64,000 nt of DNA, from contig OX940865.1 of the NCBI GenBank assembly GCA_954871525.1, positions 6,448,001-6,512,000 of the forward strand, given 5' to 3'. The stretch's first letter is position 1. Each line of letters begins with the position of its first letter. The notes under the pieces are model-generated. The model did not search any database and was not told where the DNA came from. It worked only from the letters and a program-made list of their open reading frames with translations. The DNA comes from Parietaria judaica (lineage: Eukaryota > Streptophyta > Magnoliopsida > Rosales > Urticaceae). Of this stretch, positions 48,640-60,880 are shown in pieces. The translations under genes and the position numbers were made by a program.

Positions 48640-50740
48640 TTAAAAAATTGAGATATCGAAAAGTGATAAAAAAAAAATCAATTGATGTTCTTTGCCTTTG
48701 GTGTTAAATTTAGTGTTGTGGTTGAAAAATAAATAGTATCACGAGTTAAAAAATTTATAAAAATAATAAAATTTCAATATTATTTTAATATTTGTAATTG
48801 GAGATGCTCTAATTGAAGAGTTAATCGATGTAAAAACATAATTTTTTGAAATTTGAAAACCTACATTGAAAAAAGCGGTTTCGGTAATGGTTCTGATTTA
48901 AATTCCCTGTTCCGATTCCGCTTACGGTTCTATTTTTAAAAATTCTCGGTTCTGATTCTAAATTTCCAGGTTCTAAAAGTGTTTGATTTAAAAATGACAT
49001 GTAGTTTTTGAAAAATTAGTAATTAAAAATTACACGTAGTATAAAAAACGACAACAAATATATATTACACCAAAAACGACATACTAAAAACTTAAAAATG
49101 ACATGTAGTTTAGAAATGGAATTGGTTCCAAAAACCGATAAATATTTTTTAGATACCGGTTCCAGTTCCCTGTTTTAAGCTAAATTTCCTGGATTTTTTT
49201 TAAAAATCGATCAAAGATGATCAAAGATCGATACCGAAACCGGGACACAACCGAGAAACGGTTACAAAATTTTCACCCATAATTGATATGAGCTCTAAGC
49301 CCGTAAGCCGACATATAACCTTTCTTACATAAATAAAGCAAGCCGTTATGGGATTATCTGTTTTAAACTATTAATGTAATTAAAGAAATATAATTAAGCC
49401 ATTATACACTGACAACTTTCAATGGACCACAATTCAAATAAGTATTATTTGCTTTTTACCCATACAATTAAAGATACAAATATCCATTGCTTTGTAAATT
49501 TGTATACAAATTACGAATTATTTAAGCGCACAATTTAATACGCTAATATCTTTATAAATTATTGTTTGAACAATAAAATTCATTTTATTATTGAGATTAT
49601 TAATATATTAAGTATAATTTGATAATATTGATTAGAACATGAATATGTAAAATTATAATTTAGACTTATACAGTATTAATTTAGCTACGTCTTATGTATA
49701 TGACAAAATTTGTGATTTGTTGCTGGTGTAACTCAGATAGATACTCAAGATTTCAAAATTTTTTAAATGGGTGAAAACAAGTACCAAACTTTGTAGGCTT
49801 TTAATTCCCATAGTTGGTTGGTAGTTGAGTATAAGTAATCATTTGATTACAACATTTTTTTTTTCTAAAACGGATATAGATTATGGGATTTTGATTTGGA
49901 AAAAAATCCCGAATTTGTATTTCAAATCAGAAAAAAAGAAGAAAAAAAACTTATTTTTATTTGTTATTTAATATGGAGCTTCATATGAAGATTCAAATTA
50001 AATTACATTTCAAATATGAGAATCTAGAACCTGAAATTTTGGATTTCTTCCGAAACCGGTTCCAAAAGCTTCCCAAAAAATTTCAATAAAATATTACATT
50101 ATTGGCCATATTGCTATCATATTGCAAATGTTCTTGTATAATTATTATGCTTCGCTTGCCATTGTTTTCACTGCACAATAATTTAGGACCCAACAATATT
50201 TTTTGGTGAACATATCGGGTTGGTACGACTTTCCTAAGTGGACTTATTGCAAGAATGACCTTATTTGAAATTTGATAGAAGTTTATACTATCGACATTGT
50301 TCACTTTGTCAATGCATACCCTTCATTAAACGAAGTGCGCTCGCAAATAAGGTTAAAGTAAATTTCACTCCTCTCTTATTTTATTGTATCTTTTTCTCGT
50401 TTCTCTTTCTCTCTCCTCTTATTTTATTATATTTCTTGCGCGCTTTTATTCCTCTCTCCTCTTATTATATTAATATTTCTTCGTGCGAACTTTCTTTCTC
50501 TTCTTTTTTTATCATTGATTTTCCCGCGCTATTCGTCTATTCGCCTTCTTCTCCGACTGACCAGTAGTAGAAGCCCTAAGCTCCTCTTCTCTCTTCGACG
50601 ATTCGCCATTTTTTTCTTTATCTCCTGCATTGCCCACTCAACGTTCGGCTCCCATTATTTTGCATCACGTAGCATCAACTTTCACGTCGAACGGTTCGTT
50701 GAAACTTGAAACTTTCACATTTATTATTATTCTTTGGGTA
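48640..50740. other. Gene-free DNA with a diverged hAT-like repeat
   Basis: Positions about 48870-49280 contain many GGTTCC / CCGGTTCC / CGGTTTCGG words in both orientations, ending TTTTCACCCATAATTG, similar in style to the hAT element at 21117. The rest is AT-rich, then pyrimidine-rich (50380-50600). No gene seen. Confidence 0.45.
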
Positions 50741-51449
50741 AACATGCTATAGCGGTACATCTTATGTATTAGCGGTAAATTATACTTCCAGAACTTTAGC
50801 TCAATACTACACTATATTGTTTCAATATAATAGGTACAAGACATTATTATAACGTAGCGGTATGACGTATCGTGATAATAAATAGTGTAGCGGTATCTTA
50901 CAACGTTACGGTATTACGGAATTTAATATCAATATCAGACAATATTGTTTCATTATAACCGCTATATGACATTGTGTATAACTTAGCGGTATTATGTACC
51001 TTCATACTAATTATTATAATGGTATCGTATAATGCTACGGTATTTGAATTCCAGGTTTGATTCCTTTCTGTTTTCTTGATGTCTCCGCACTTGCTGAGCG
51101 TCAGTTGTGGAGGAAGGTGGATATATGATTCTTATATGTGACAGTGGGTTGGACACCGAGACACGAGAACTTGTATTCAGGTTGAAACGTCTACATTGAA
51201 TGGATATGCTGGTGAAAGAGCTTCTCTACGTTCGTTGCAACATTTCAAGGCAACATGATTTGAAGGTAACTTATAAACCTTCCGGCAGTAGCCAACAGCT
51301 AGCCATTGGAAACGATACAGACCTGACAGCGTATTTATGGGACGCCGCTGGGTCGGTGTGGTTGGATCAATTATACATCGGTGTACTGGCAAATGAAGGT
51401 CATGAAGCTGAAAGAGAACGGTTCGTTCATTTCAGCGCGCCTATTGATA

Positions 51450-51600
51450 TGCAAGAAGATCGCCAGACCGATGTGCAAGAAGATCGCCCGATCAATGTTC
51501 AAGAAGAACGCCCGTTTGATGTGCAAGAAGATCGCCTGTTTGATGTGCCAGATTATCATCCCACTAATACGCTAGAAGATCGCCCGACTGATATGCCAGA
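51450..51600 (+). repeat. Tandem 8-9 codon repeat in the transposase N-terminal part
   Basis: Units of the type VQEDRPxD (MQEDRQTD, VQEDRPIN, VQEERPFD, VQEDRLFD, then degenerate PDYHPTN, LEDRPTD) repeat about six times in the linker before the DNA-binding region. Confidence 0.75.
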
Positions 51601-52619
51601 CACTAACTGTAATGATGACGATGTGATATTGTCAAAATTCATAGGGATGTCGAATTAATTTTTGGCACCAAATTCATGTGGTCCGAGCATTGATGGAGGA
51701 CAACTTCCGGCAGTTGGTTTTCGTGATGGTATGAATCTCGAACGTGGTCAGGAGTTTTCATCAAAGTTGGAATTGAAAAGATTTCTGGCCGAGGGTGCTT
51801 TCAAGGGATCCTTTGAGATGAGGTCAATTAAGTCTACAACAAGATTATACTCAGTCAGATGCCTAAATCGGAAATGCAGGTGGAGGATACGTGCAGCGCA
51901 GATTAGGAACTGTAACACGTTCACCGTACGGAGATATGAAAACACCCACACTTGTTCCGTTGCCGGCCGAAAATATGGCTATCGACAGGCCACTTCGTCG
52001 TATCTCGCTATCATGATCTCTAATACATTCCATGGTTGGAAACTACTTCCATGCACGAAAGTGATTTAGGACACTCTTTTAAATAGCGGTATCAATGTCA
52101 GTTCCTGGAAGGCTTGGCGTGCGACGTGTACCGCCATTGACAGGATGAAAAGTACCCCAACTCAGAATTACGAGTTTTTACCGGATTATTTTTATATGGT
52201 TGAAAAAGAAAACCCGGGTTCCCGTACCGCCATTAAGACTACCGCGGAAGGCCGTTTTTTGTACTGTTTCATGGCATTATACGCGTCAGTTATAGGATTG
52301 AAAAGTTTGAGGAAGGTGATTTGTCTCGACGCATGTCACTTGTATAGCAAGTACGCAGGTCTGTTACTCGTAGCAACCGCTATGGATGGCGATGGTCATA
52401 TTTATCCTCTTGATTTCGGTATAACAGACGCGGAGAACCATTTACCGTTGGTATGGTTTTTAGAACGGCTCAAAGAATCAATCCCGGATTAGGAAGACTT
52501 GGTGTTCGTATCGGATAGAGGGGGATCAATCATTCACGGTATACGTACAGTGTATCCGAAAGAACATCAAGGATCTTGTAATTATCACATCAGTTGCAAC
52601 TTGTGGAAGTTTGAGAATA

Positions 52620-52800
52620 AGGAGGAGGAGGAGGAGGAGGAGGAGGAGGAGGAGGAGAAGAAGAAGAAATCAACCCCGATCCCGATGAAGAAACCGCCGG
52701 CGTATCAAGTGATCCAAATCCCAATGAAGAAACCACCGGCGTATCAAGGGATCCAAATCCCGATGAAAAAACCGTCGGCGTATCAATGGATCCCGATCCA
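52620..52800 (+). repeat. (GGA)n run and 39-bp tandem repeat inside the transposase
   Basis: A GGA run of about 36 bp is followed by four units encoding, in the second frame, DPDEETAGVS, DPNPNEETTGVS, DPNPDEKTVGVS and DPDPDENN. It falls between CNYHISCNLWKF and KFKRWLMYNYWD, a place with no insertion in typical MULE transposases. Confidence 0.8.
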
Positions 52801-53609
52801 GACGAAAACAACTTGAAATTTAAAAGGTGGCTAATGTACAATTATTGGGATATAGTACGATCATATAAAGAGAAGAACTTTGAGAAAAGATGGGATGTCT
52901 TCAAGATTAAGTATCCACTTGCTGCACAATATCTCGTTGAACAAGTTGGGAGAAGATCCAATTGGGCAAAAGCATACTTCAGGGGGAAAAGGTATAACGC
53001 ACTGACTTCAAACAACGCTGAATGCATCAATAGTGTGCTGAAAGTAGCTAGAGGTTACCCTATTGTTACCCTATTATCGAGTCGTCCTCTCTAGTCACTC
53101 TGTTGATTCGAGCAAAGATACAAAAGAACGAGGTCAAATGTGAGACAATGAAGGCAGATAACATAAACGATGACAAGTGGGAAGTGACGACGAGTGGAAC
53201 ATAATTGGTAAGCCACCCCAAAGAGGCTGTGGTGATCGGTAGAAGAACGTGCACGTGCTTACATTGGCAAACTACGGAATACCCATGTGCGCATGCCGTC
53301 TTGGCACTCTCCGCTGCTGGGTTAAATCTTGAGAATTTCTATGGGAAATTCTTGAGTTTGGACAACTGGTCTAAAGAGCATTATATTGCCGTAAAACCTA
53401 TATCGCTACGTGAGGATTAGGAAGTACCTTCTCACATCCGTCAAGTCTTTGGGAAGATTACACCGCCGGATGTAGAACCCTGCAAAAAGGGACGAAAGAG
53501 GACAAGAAGATTCCTATCATTTGGGGAGAACGGAACGAAGTATAGGAGGTTCTGTAGAAAATGCTTGTGCGACGGGCATTATGCTTCAACGTGTACTATG
53601 TGAACTCCC

Positions 53610-54200
53610 TCTTTGTGTGTATGAACCTGGACTATGCATTAAGTTAGTTTGTTGATCTACAAAAATATGTGAACCTCATCTTCCCTTCTTATTTTTAAGA
53701 ACAAAGGATTCCTAGAACAGCGGTATGATAATAGCTATAAAAATTTGGACCATGGGAAGTTCAGGATTTCCGAACTTATCTAGAATGGTTTCTGAAGGAA
53801 GCATTCTGCAAAAACGTATAGCGGTATTCATTACATCCTTTAATCCTGAATAAATCTCCACAATAATCTGCAAAAAACGAGAAACAATAAGGGATCGTAT
53901 GGGAATACTGATAAGAAGCGTAAAATGAATGAAAATAATTATAATGCTTGTGAATTGTATAAGTTGACACCTGTTTTCTGCGTTTATTGTAAGTATGTGG
54001 TTCTAATAAGTTGGTGGGTCGTCTTTATTCACTGACATGTATTATTAAATTGGTGGTATTAATTACTGGTTCGTCTTCCCCGATTGGTATTAATTTGGTG
54101 GTTCTGTATGGGTTGACGGTTTGACTTTCCCGCATGCTTTCATATTTGTTTAAATATTTGTTTTACCACTACTTGTATAGAAAAATACCTATCGTGGGAG
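53610..54200. other. Non-coding DNA downstream of the transposase
   Basis: Carries two AGCGGTA motifs (53719, 53820). No gene recognised. Confidence 0.5.
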
Positions 54201-56340
54201 TACTATATTTGGTAGCGGCGGAGAGCATAAATTATACATGATTTCAAATGTTCTCGGATAAGTGGTTGGAGTCGTATAGTGCCTTTATTGCATGCACGTC
54301 GTATTTAATACTCGTTCTCCCACCAAACATGTTTAAACAATCACTCTTTCCCCAAGCGTCTATATAAAGAACAATCCCTTATACTAAAGTTAACATAAAT
54401 AATTAAATATATCCTAGTGTTCTCTCTCCATGATAATATTGTATTAATGCACCGCGCAAAGGTTCGTCAGCTGCTCCTCAGCAATATTTTATGTCGCCAT
54501 GCATTCATACATTATTTACAAGGAGGGGCAAACTTTTCTTGTAATTTCTCTTCGTTCCTGCAGGGATTCGGGTTTCGAATTCATGCACGTCTCTTGCGGG
54601 AAATATAGTGTAGCGGCAAGAAAAGGAAGCTGCAAGTTCTTGTGGAGGATTTATCTTTTGTTGACTCCAATACCTGTGTGATGTATTACCGAATTAAAGG
54701 AGTATTACCGTTACTTTGTAGATAATAGAGGTAGTTCTATGAGTGTTTAGCGGTAGTTATCCTCGGAGACTTATCTTGTACGAAAAACTATCTTAATTCA
54801 TATATAGTATCTTAATACATTTTTATGTTGAAATAAGAACGAGCTAATTGAGTTAAATATGCATTGCTTCACATTAAATATGTATCCCTTACAATTAGCG
54901 GTATACTAGCAGGAATTAATTACTCGAATTAGTGGGTGGCCAAGCACATTATGTTCCTTACACTTAAATCGAAGAGCTATCTCTTACATACCATCTGAAT
55001 CTTAAATTTTTAAGTAAAATCAAATACCGCTACTTCTTACTCTTAGCGGTAGTTCTAGGAGTGTCTAGCGGCAGCTAAGACAATCAATTAGCGGTATGTG
55101 GTTTAGATAGTAAAATTAAGGTTGTCAAGCATATTTACTAGTGTAATACCTTTTTAAGTTGAAATACACACGAGTTAATCGAGTGAAATATGCATCTCTT
55201 CACATATGTGTACGAGTGAAGGAGACTTGTTCTATGATCCAACAATCATGTTAGTTCATTTGTCATTCCCATTATCCTCCCATGACCCATCTAGATTACC
55301 ATTAGTTGTTACAGAGAATTTATTTATCCACACTAACGGTGAAATGAAGCAAACAGATGGAAACACAAACCTTCCCGCCTCTATTGTCTTCCCGCTATGT
55401 AACCGGTAGGTGTTGGTAAACCACCGCTACTAGAATACGTAGCGGTATACTAGCACGAATTAATTACTCGAATTAGTGAGTGGTCAAAACACATTATGTG
55501 CCTTTATTGCATGCAAGTGGTATTAACTACCGTCCAACTCCCCCAAGGCGTTATTAAAAAGAGAGGTAAAGTCTGTTGATATAAAATAATACGTAAATCG
55601 AAGAGCTATCTCTTATATACCATGGGAATCTTGAATTTTTAAGTAAAATCAAATACCGCTACTTCTTACTCTTAGCGGTAGTTCTAGGAGTGTGTGGCGG
55701 CAGCTAAGACAATCAATAAGCGGTATGTGGTTTAGATAGTAAAATTAAGGTTGTCTAAGCATATTTACTAGTGTAATACCTTTTTAAGTTGAAATACGCA
55801 CGAGTTAATTGAGTGAAATATGTATCTCTTCACATACGTGTACGAGTGAAGGAGACTTATTCTATGATACAACAATCTTGTTAGTTCTTTTGTCATTCCC
55901 ATTATCCTCCCATGACCCATCTAGATTACCATTAGTTGTTACGGAGAATTTATTTACCCACACTAACGGTTAAATGAAGCAAACTGATGGAAACACAAAC
56001 TTTCCCGCCTCTATTGTCTTCCCGCTATGTAACCGGTAGGTGTTGGTAAACCACCGCTACTAGAATACGTAGCGGTATACTAGCATGAATTAATTACTCG
56101 AATTAGTGGGTGGTCAAACACATTATGTGCCTTTTATTGCATGCAAGTGGTATTAACTACTCGTCAACTCCCCCAAGGCGTTTATAAAAAGAGCAATCCC
56201 TAACCCTAAACCATAGAATTATATCCATCATCTCTCTCCATGATAATATTTGATGTTCGTCGGCTGCTCGTAGACAATCTTTTATACTGCCGTGTATTCA
56301 TACAATATTTTCAAGGAGATGATGGTTTGCATCCAAGCAT
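54200..56340 (+). repeat. Nested direct repeats, including units of 544 and 628 bp
   Basis: A unit starting AGCGGTATACTAGCANGAA begins at 54897, 55441 and 56071. The copy at 55441-56070 is about 628 bp; the one at 54897-55440 lacks about 85 bp. The last partial copy runs on into sequence (GTGCCTTTTATTGCATGC, TATAAAAAGAGCAATCCCTA, TCTCTCTCCATGATAATATT) that is also found at 54290-54540. Each long unit has several AGCGGTA motifs. Confidence 0.85.
54360..54610 (+). other. Promoter plus 5' gene-end remnant, copy 1
   Basis: CTATATAAAGAACAATCCC (TATA-like) is followed about 65 bp on by TCTCTCTCCATGATAATATT and a frame including KVRQLLLSNILCRHAFIHYL and QGG. A matching segment at about 56180-56330 encodes DVRRLLVDNLLYCRVFIQYF and QGD, suggesting two decayed copies of one gene start. 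Parent gene unknown. Confidence 0.4.
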
Positions 56341-56345
56341 CTTCG
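56180..56345 (+). other. Promoter plus 5' gene-end remnant, copy 2
   Basis: TTTATAAAAAGAGCAATCCC and TCTCTCTCCATGATAATATT, then the frame DVRRLLVDNLLYCRVFIQYF, parallel to copy 1. The frame is not extended in either copy. Confidence 0.4.
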
Positions 56346-57165
56346 CCGTGTAAGCTTCGTTTCCATGATCCTCTTCGCTGTCGGCTTCTTGTTTCTTCGC
56401 CGTCGTGCTTCGACTTTGCAAGCTTCATTTCCGACTATGATGTAACGTATAGCGGTACTCAATATGTACTCGTTTTGTGATGTACTTTAGAGTGAAGAAT
56501 ATCTGATTATTTAATATGCTTCATTTTGTTTTGTACTTGATTGATGTTCCCGCTATTATGTACAGTATAACAGTACTCAATATTTACTCTTTGTGTCACA
56601 TATAGAGGTAGGAATATTATAAGTACCAAAATGCCCTTTAATCGATATAAATAGAAAAAAAACCCTAAAACAAAGCACAATTTGCAATATTTACTTGCCC
56701 GCCGCCTCCTCTCCTTATCTCTTTCTACATCTTCAATGTACTGCCGAATCTATGAGCACCAACTCCGGTATCGCATTACCAAAGTGTTAGCCAACTCATC
56801 TCTCTCAGTTAGTGTCTGACGTTTTGGTGATCCGATACCGAAGAAGGTGCTAGCGGTAATTTATACCGGTGAGCAGGTTTGATTGTCAAATACGATATAA
56901 TAGCTGTAACATAGCGGTAACGATTGAAATACATAGCAGTTTGATTGAAATACTACTATAAAGTACAGTAGTTTGTATTTGAAAGAAATACTACTATTTG
57001 TACCGATAGTGGTAAGTAAATAAAGAACTCTAAATGAGTAGCGGTAAGGAATTGAAACAACTTATATTAGCAGCAGTAACGAGGTAAAGCAAGTTATATT
57101 AGTAGCGGTAAAAGAGTAATGCAACTTATATTAGTAGCGGTTACAATACTAAGTTATACTAACTT
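56345..57165. other. Motif-rich non-coding DNA
   Basis: Six AGCGGTA or near-AGCGGTA sites between 56451 and 57137. A TATAAATAG sits near 56649 followed by AAACCCTAAAAC; no long gene follows. A short phrase (CTTATATTAGTAGCGGTAA-like) repeats three times at 57060-57140. Confidence 0.5.
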
Positions 57166-57169
57166 CTAT

Positions 57170-57408
57170 GCAAATCAATCGAAAACTTCCGCCAAATCCT
57201 TCTCGCGACGGAGAGCCTTCCGGACAGACGCCGCGTAGGGAAGACTGCTCTCGCTCGTGCAGACCAGGGGCGACAGGTACGGCGTCCCCGGGCCAACGTC
57301 CAAAAGAAGAGGACCACCGAGATCGATGTTTCCCCAGCCCATCCGCAACCCGGAGTTCTGGTAGGCTCTGTGAGGGAAGGGTTGTTGGACATATGTGTCC
57401 TTAAACAA
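57170..57408 (-). pseudogene. Coding fragment cut by the 57.4-60.1 kb retroelement
   Basis: A GC-rich patch with an open minus-strand frame (YQNSGLRMGWGNIDLGGPLL, VCTSESSLPYAASVRKALRR, KDLAEVFD) ending at a stop near 57175. It may be the 3' part of the minus-strand gene at 60134-60880, separated by the inserted retroelement; that link is an inference from strand, position and composition. The product is not recognised. Confidence 0.4.
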
Positions 57409-60115
57409 GATATTTATCCATTTGTAAAAGATTATGACAAGTCATTGAATAAAGATGGTACTTCTTATGATAATCTTATTATAGTTTCTGGTAGAGTAAA
57501 ATAGAATGTTTGATTCCTTAGTTCATAAAGGATGCAATTATGATATTATTATCACAACAGAGTCAATGTGAGGAAGAATTGATAATCATAATAAATGAAC
57601 TTAAAACGTTCGTGACCTGATTAACTGGGTGGGAGCCCATTAATCGTGTAAGGTCATTAATGTGACTAAGTGACAATCCTATTCTGGATTATGTGTATGT
57701 CACACTCACTAGAAGTGCATTAAGTGTGAAGTGTCTTCATACTGGACTGGATCTGACTTAAACTCAAAAAGTTATCATATAAGACCGTCACTGATAACTT
57801 GAAGTTGAGTCACTAATAGATGATCAAATGGATATTAGTTCTAAGTCCTGAGTGATCTTGAGTCCGAGTTACTGGCTTGATTGTTCTTTGATTTAACCGT
57901 TAAAGAGCACAAGATATTACCGCTGTTCCCAACACTATTATTTTGGGAACATGGGCATCACAGCTCTCTTTAGAGTCATGATGATTCCATTGATTGTCAG
58001 TGGTGAGAAGTAAGATGTACGCGTGCGCAACTTATGAATCGAAACCATAAGTGGGTTGCTCATAATATTACTGACTGAGTCAAGGAGGAAAATGCATTGA
58101 GAGGCATTACGGTAAAAACCGACTGCTCCTGTGTGAATCATCAAGTGAAAGAACAATAACCCGAATTTGATTGTATCAATGGACACCCTGCTGTATAAAG
58201 GGAATAATATATACTGTATCACTAAAGAGTGCAGCCTCAGGTCTATAGTGGAATCACTTCGAGGTTTGACGAACAACTAGCAGTTCGTTGGAGCTTAAGT
58301 GATACGAGTCCATGGTCCCCAGGATAGCTCCGTAACGGATGATACGTACGTGATTAAAATACATTCTGGATAATGTTTAATCATTTGGCTAGACTTATTA
58401 AACTGACAATTCTGTGGCAGACGTCAGATAGTTTTATCGCCAGCGTGGCAAAAGTACCATATTTTGATACACGAAATTAACTGATAAAACGAAAGTTAGA
58501 ATTTATATTTTCTATCAGCACCATGTTTTGTTAAATTAAATTTTAAGCAACTTTGCTTTTTGAACCAAGTCTTTTACACTTACGGTTTGTGATTTATGGA
58601 TTTTCTAAGTTTATGACTCGGTTCGATAAATTAGGAAATTAAATCACATGTCACGAATTTAAATGATGGTATGTCACCATGACATTTTAATGTGTGATAT
58701 TGAGATCATGAATTATTAATATAGTTTAATTATTAGGATTTAATTATTAATATCTTATTAATAATTAATTAATAATTAATAGATTTATATTAATAAATAA
58801 AATATATATTTATATATATTAAATGTGTAAAATTCGAATTAGGGTTTGGGTAAATGAAACCCTATCTAATTAGAATGATGAGATTTGAATATTTCATATT
58901 TGCGGCATAAGTATCTAATGTTTTTGTATTATAGCAAATCCCTAAAATCAATTTAATCCATTGGATCGGTCATGACTTAATATCAACCGTTGGATTGAGA
59001 TAATTGATTTAAACCCTAATGATAATTCCAAATTAATAGCTTGGTGACCAAGCTTAGGTATTTCGAATTTTCTTAATTAATTATATCTGTTGGATTGGTT
59101 TTAAGATTTAATCTTTACCGTCGGATTAGAAATTAATTAATATTATATATATATATATTATATATAATTCGAATAATAAAAGGATAATAATTCGAATTAG
59201 GGTTTTGTTAAAACCCTAGGGTATTTGATTTTATCCCTAATTCATTTGATCCATTGGATTGGTTTAAGATTCATTTTGAACCATTGGATCTAGATAATCA
59301 TTATACAACTCGAATTTTATATTATATACATATATATATATATATATGTATATATATATGTATATATATATATAATTCGAATTTAATAAAAATGATGATA
59401 AGATTAAATATTATGATCTTATCATGTATTTATCATTTAATTAAATCCCTGATTAATTATATCCATTGGATTTAGATGAGATTGAATGTGGACCATTTGA
59501 TTGAAATAATTAATTGAATTTTATTAGAAGAATTCGAAAAATGGGAGGGAAAATCTCCAATTCGATAACAGTCTGAGACCTATAAATAGGAGGCTTATTC
59601 TACACATTTTCACACCTTCCCCAGAGCAAAAACTCGAGCTCTCCCTCTCTCTTTCGGGTCTGCGAGTTTTCTGCTCCCGATCTCTTTTTCTTTTTCAGCT
59701 TAGGAGATATTATTCTCCGGTAGCTTAAAAAGATCCGTCTGTTAAATTTTGCGACGGTGTCCTGCCGGCAAAACCCACGCTTCGATACGAGGAGTACAGG
59801 AGAATATCCCGGAAGATCACGGGAGTTTTCCTCAGCATCGGCAGAGCCCTGCCTGAGTTCAGAACGCGCAGCCGGAATCGTCAATGATGTACGACCTTAT
59901 GCACTGGGTCAATAAATACAACCATTTATTACTTTCTATTTATTTCCTATTCGACTAGAATATTAATAATGTTTATGAAATATTATATTCGTAATATTTA
60001 TCGGATCTTGATGAAATGGTAATTACTCGATATCCGTGTCATCGGGCCGGTAACAAGTTTTCCGCTTTAAAATAATTTTTTAAATGTTACCGGGACGCCT
60101 CGGAGGCTACTTTCA
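57409..60115 (+). mobile_element. LTR-retrotransposon-derived insertion, copy 2 of the 20.2 kb repeat
   Basis: Positions 57480-58310 match 20200-21070. From about 58310 to 59900 follows an AT-rich stretch with a TATA-like CCTATAAATAGG (59580-59590) and a pyrimidine-rich leader, as in an LTR. The fragment has no gag or pol and is clean of AGCGGTA apart from one site. The exact ends and duplication were not resolved. A TA microsatellite lies at 59327-59372. Confidence 0.55.
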
Positions 60116-60133
60116 TGGTAATGAAGTCGGGAA

Positions 60134-60880
60134 TCAAACCCCAATTTCCAACAAGGGCCCCATGCGAGCCCATTCATAGAAAAGGCATGCATCCCGCAAA
60201 TTGCGGTAGCTTGTCAACTTGCCTAAGATGCGCTGACTGGGAGGGAGCCTGACTATAAAGGTGGCATATTTCCTGTATTTATCTAGACAATCGAATGATG
60301 CAAAGGTCCACCTCGGACTGGCGGTATGATCATGCAACTCCTCTGGCCCCGCCACGAAGAAGTACCGACTCGGTACACGGCTAAGTGCGTTGGCTTCTCT
60401 GTAGAGCACGGTCCCCCCCATATGGCGAATCCAGGGCCTCTCTGTAAGTGTGTAGAAGCCGCCTCCAAGTTCCTTCAATCCAAACAAACTATGAACATTG
60501 TTCTCCGTTCGACGCGGCAACCCGACTTGGTGTGCGAGGACATACAGCGCCGCAATGATCTGGTTGCTCTCCGGGACAAGCTTGAATGGGGCCAGACCAT
60601 TAGCCTTCAAAATCTCCATATACTCCGGTGCCAGGGGGAACGTCACCCCCGCCTCCAAGTGTTCTCGGCTCCATGCCGAGTAAGTTCGGCCATCGTCGTG
60701 CTTGTAGGTATGCTTGTACTTGCAATGAACCTTGTCTTTGAAAACATCCTTCCGGTCTTCATAATCAAACTTGTCGGGCAATGTCGCCTTCAGTTTCCCC
60801 CCTTCAAAGCCATAAAAACGGGCAATATCACTCAGTGTGGCTTCATCGGTGAGTGGAAGAACCCTTTTTTCTCGGTCCAT
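60134..60880 (-). CDS. Putative gypsy-type transposon domain protein (PF04195-like), 248 codons
   Basis: An intact minus-strand frame of 248 codons begins MDREKRVLPLTDEATLSDIA. Its centre (LEAGVTFPLAPEYMEILKAN, GLAPFKLVPESNQIIAALYV) follows the pattern of the plant 'putative gypsy type transposon' domain (PF04195): a phrase of the type FPLPPFVxxLLxxxGLAPxQLxPNxW. Such proteins occur in plant transposons with unknown role. The C-terminal end (FYEWARMGPLLEIGV) stops 19 bp from the retroelement, so the original gene may have continued into 57408-57170. No AGCGGTA motif lies within the frame, but one lies just upstream at 60999 and three more at 61171-61215. Within this motif-marked territory it could be an accessory protein of the Mutator-like element. 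Confidence 0.55.
   Translation of the reverse strand: MDREKRVLPLTDEATLSDIARFYGFEGGKLKATLPDKFDYEDRKDVFKDKVHCKYKHTYKHDDGRTYSAWSREHLEAGVTFPLAPEYMEILKANGLAPFKLVPESNQIIAALYVLAHQVGLPRRTENNVHSLFGLKELGGGFYTLTERPWIRHMGGTVLYREANALSRVPSRYFFVAGPEELHDHTASPRWTFASFDCLDKYRKYATFIVRLPPSQRILGKLTSYRNLRDACLFYEWARMGPLLEIGV

Larger units (their letters stand above)
51060..53602 (+). pseudogene. MuDR-type (MULE/VANDAL-like) transposase, decayed
   Basis: Pieces occur in family order: N-terminal region (KELLYVRCNISRQHDLKVTY, 51200 on), the MuDR DNA-binding region (GQEFSSKLELKRFLAEGAFK, CRWRIRAAQ, about 51740-51960), the MULE catalytic domain (KVICLDACHLYSKYAGLLLV near 52315; ENHLPLVWFLERLK; FVSDRGGSIIHGI near 52505; NNAECINSVLKVARG near 53015), giving the candidate DDE acids, a SWIM zinc finger (CTCLHWQTTEYPCAHA, 53250-53298) and a final zinc knuckle (CRKCLCDGHYASTC, 53552-53595). 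In-frame stops lie at 51656, 52067 and 52490, a frameshift in the GGA run near 52620-52660, and another between 53094 and 53205. The N-terminal part also shifts frame near 51195. It cannot make transposase. Confidence 0.9.

Noticed and set aside
54897..56345. CRISPR-like or satellite array
   Set aside because: Units are 544-628 bp, only two to three copies, with no spacers; this is transposon-internal tandem duplication.
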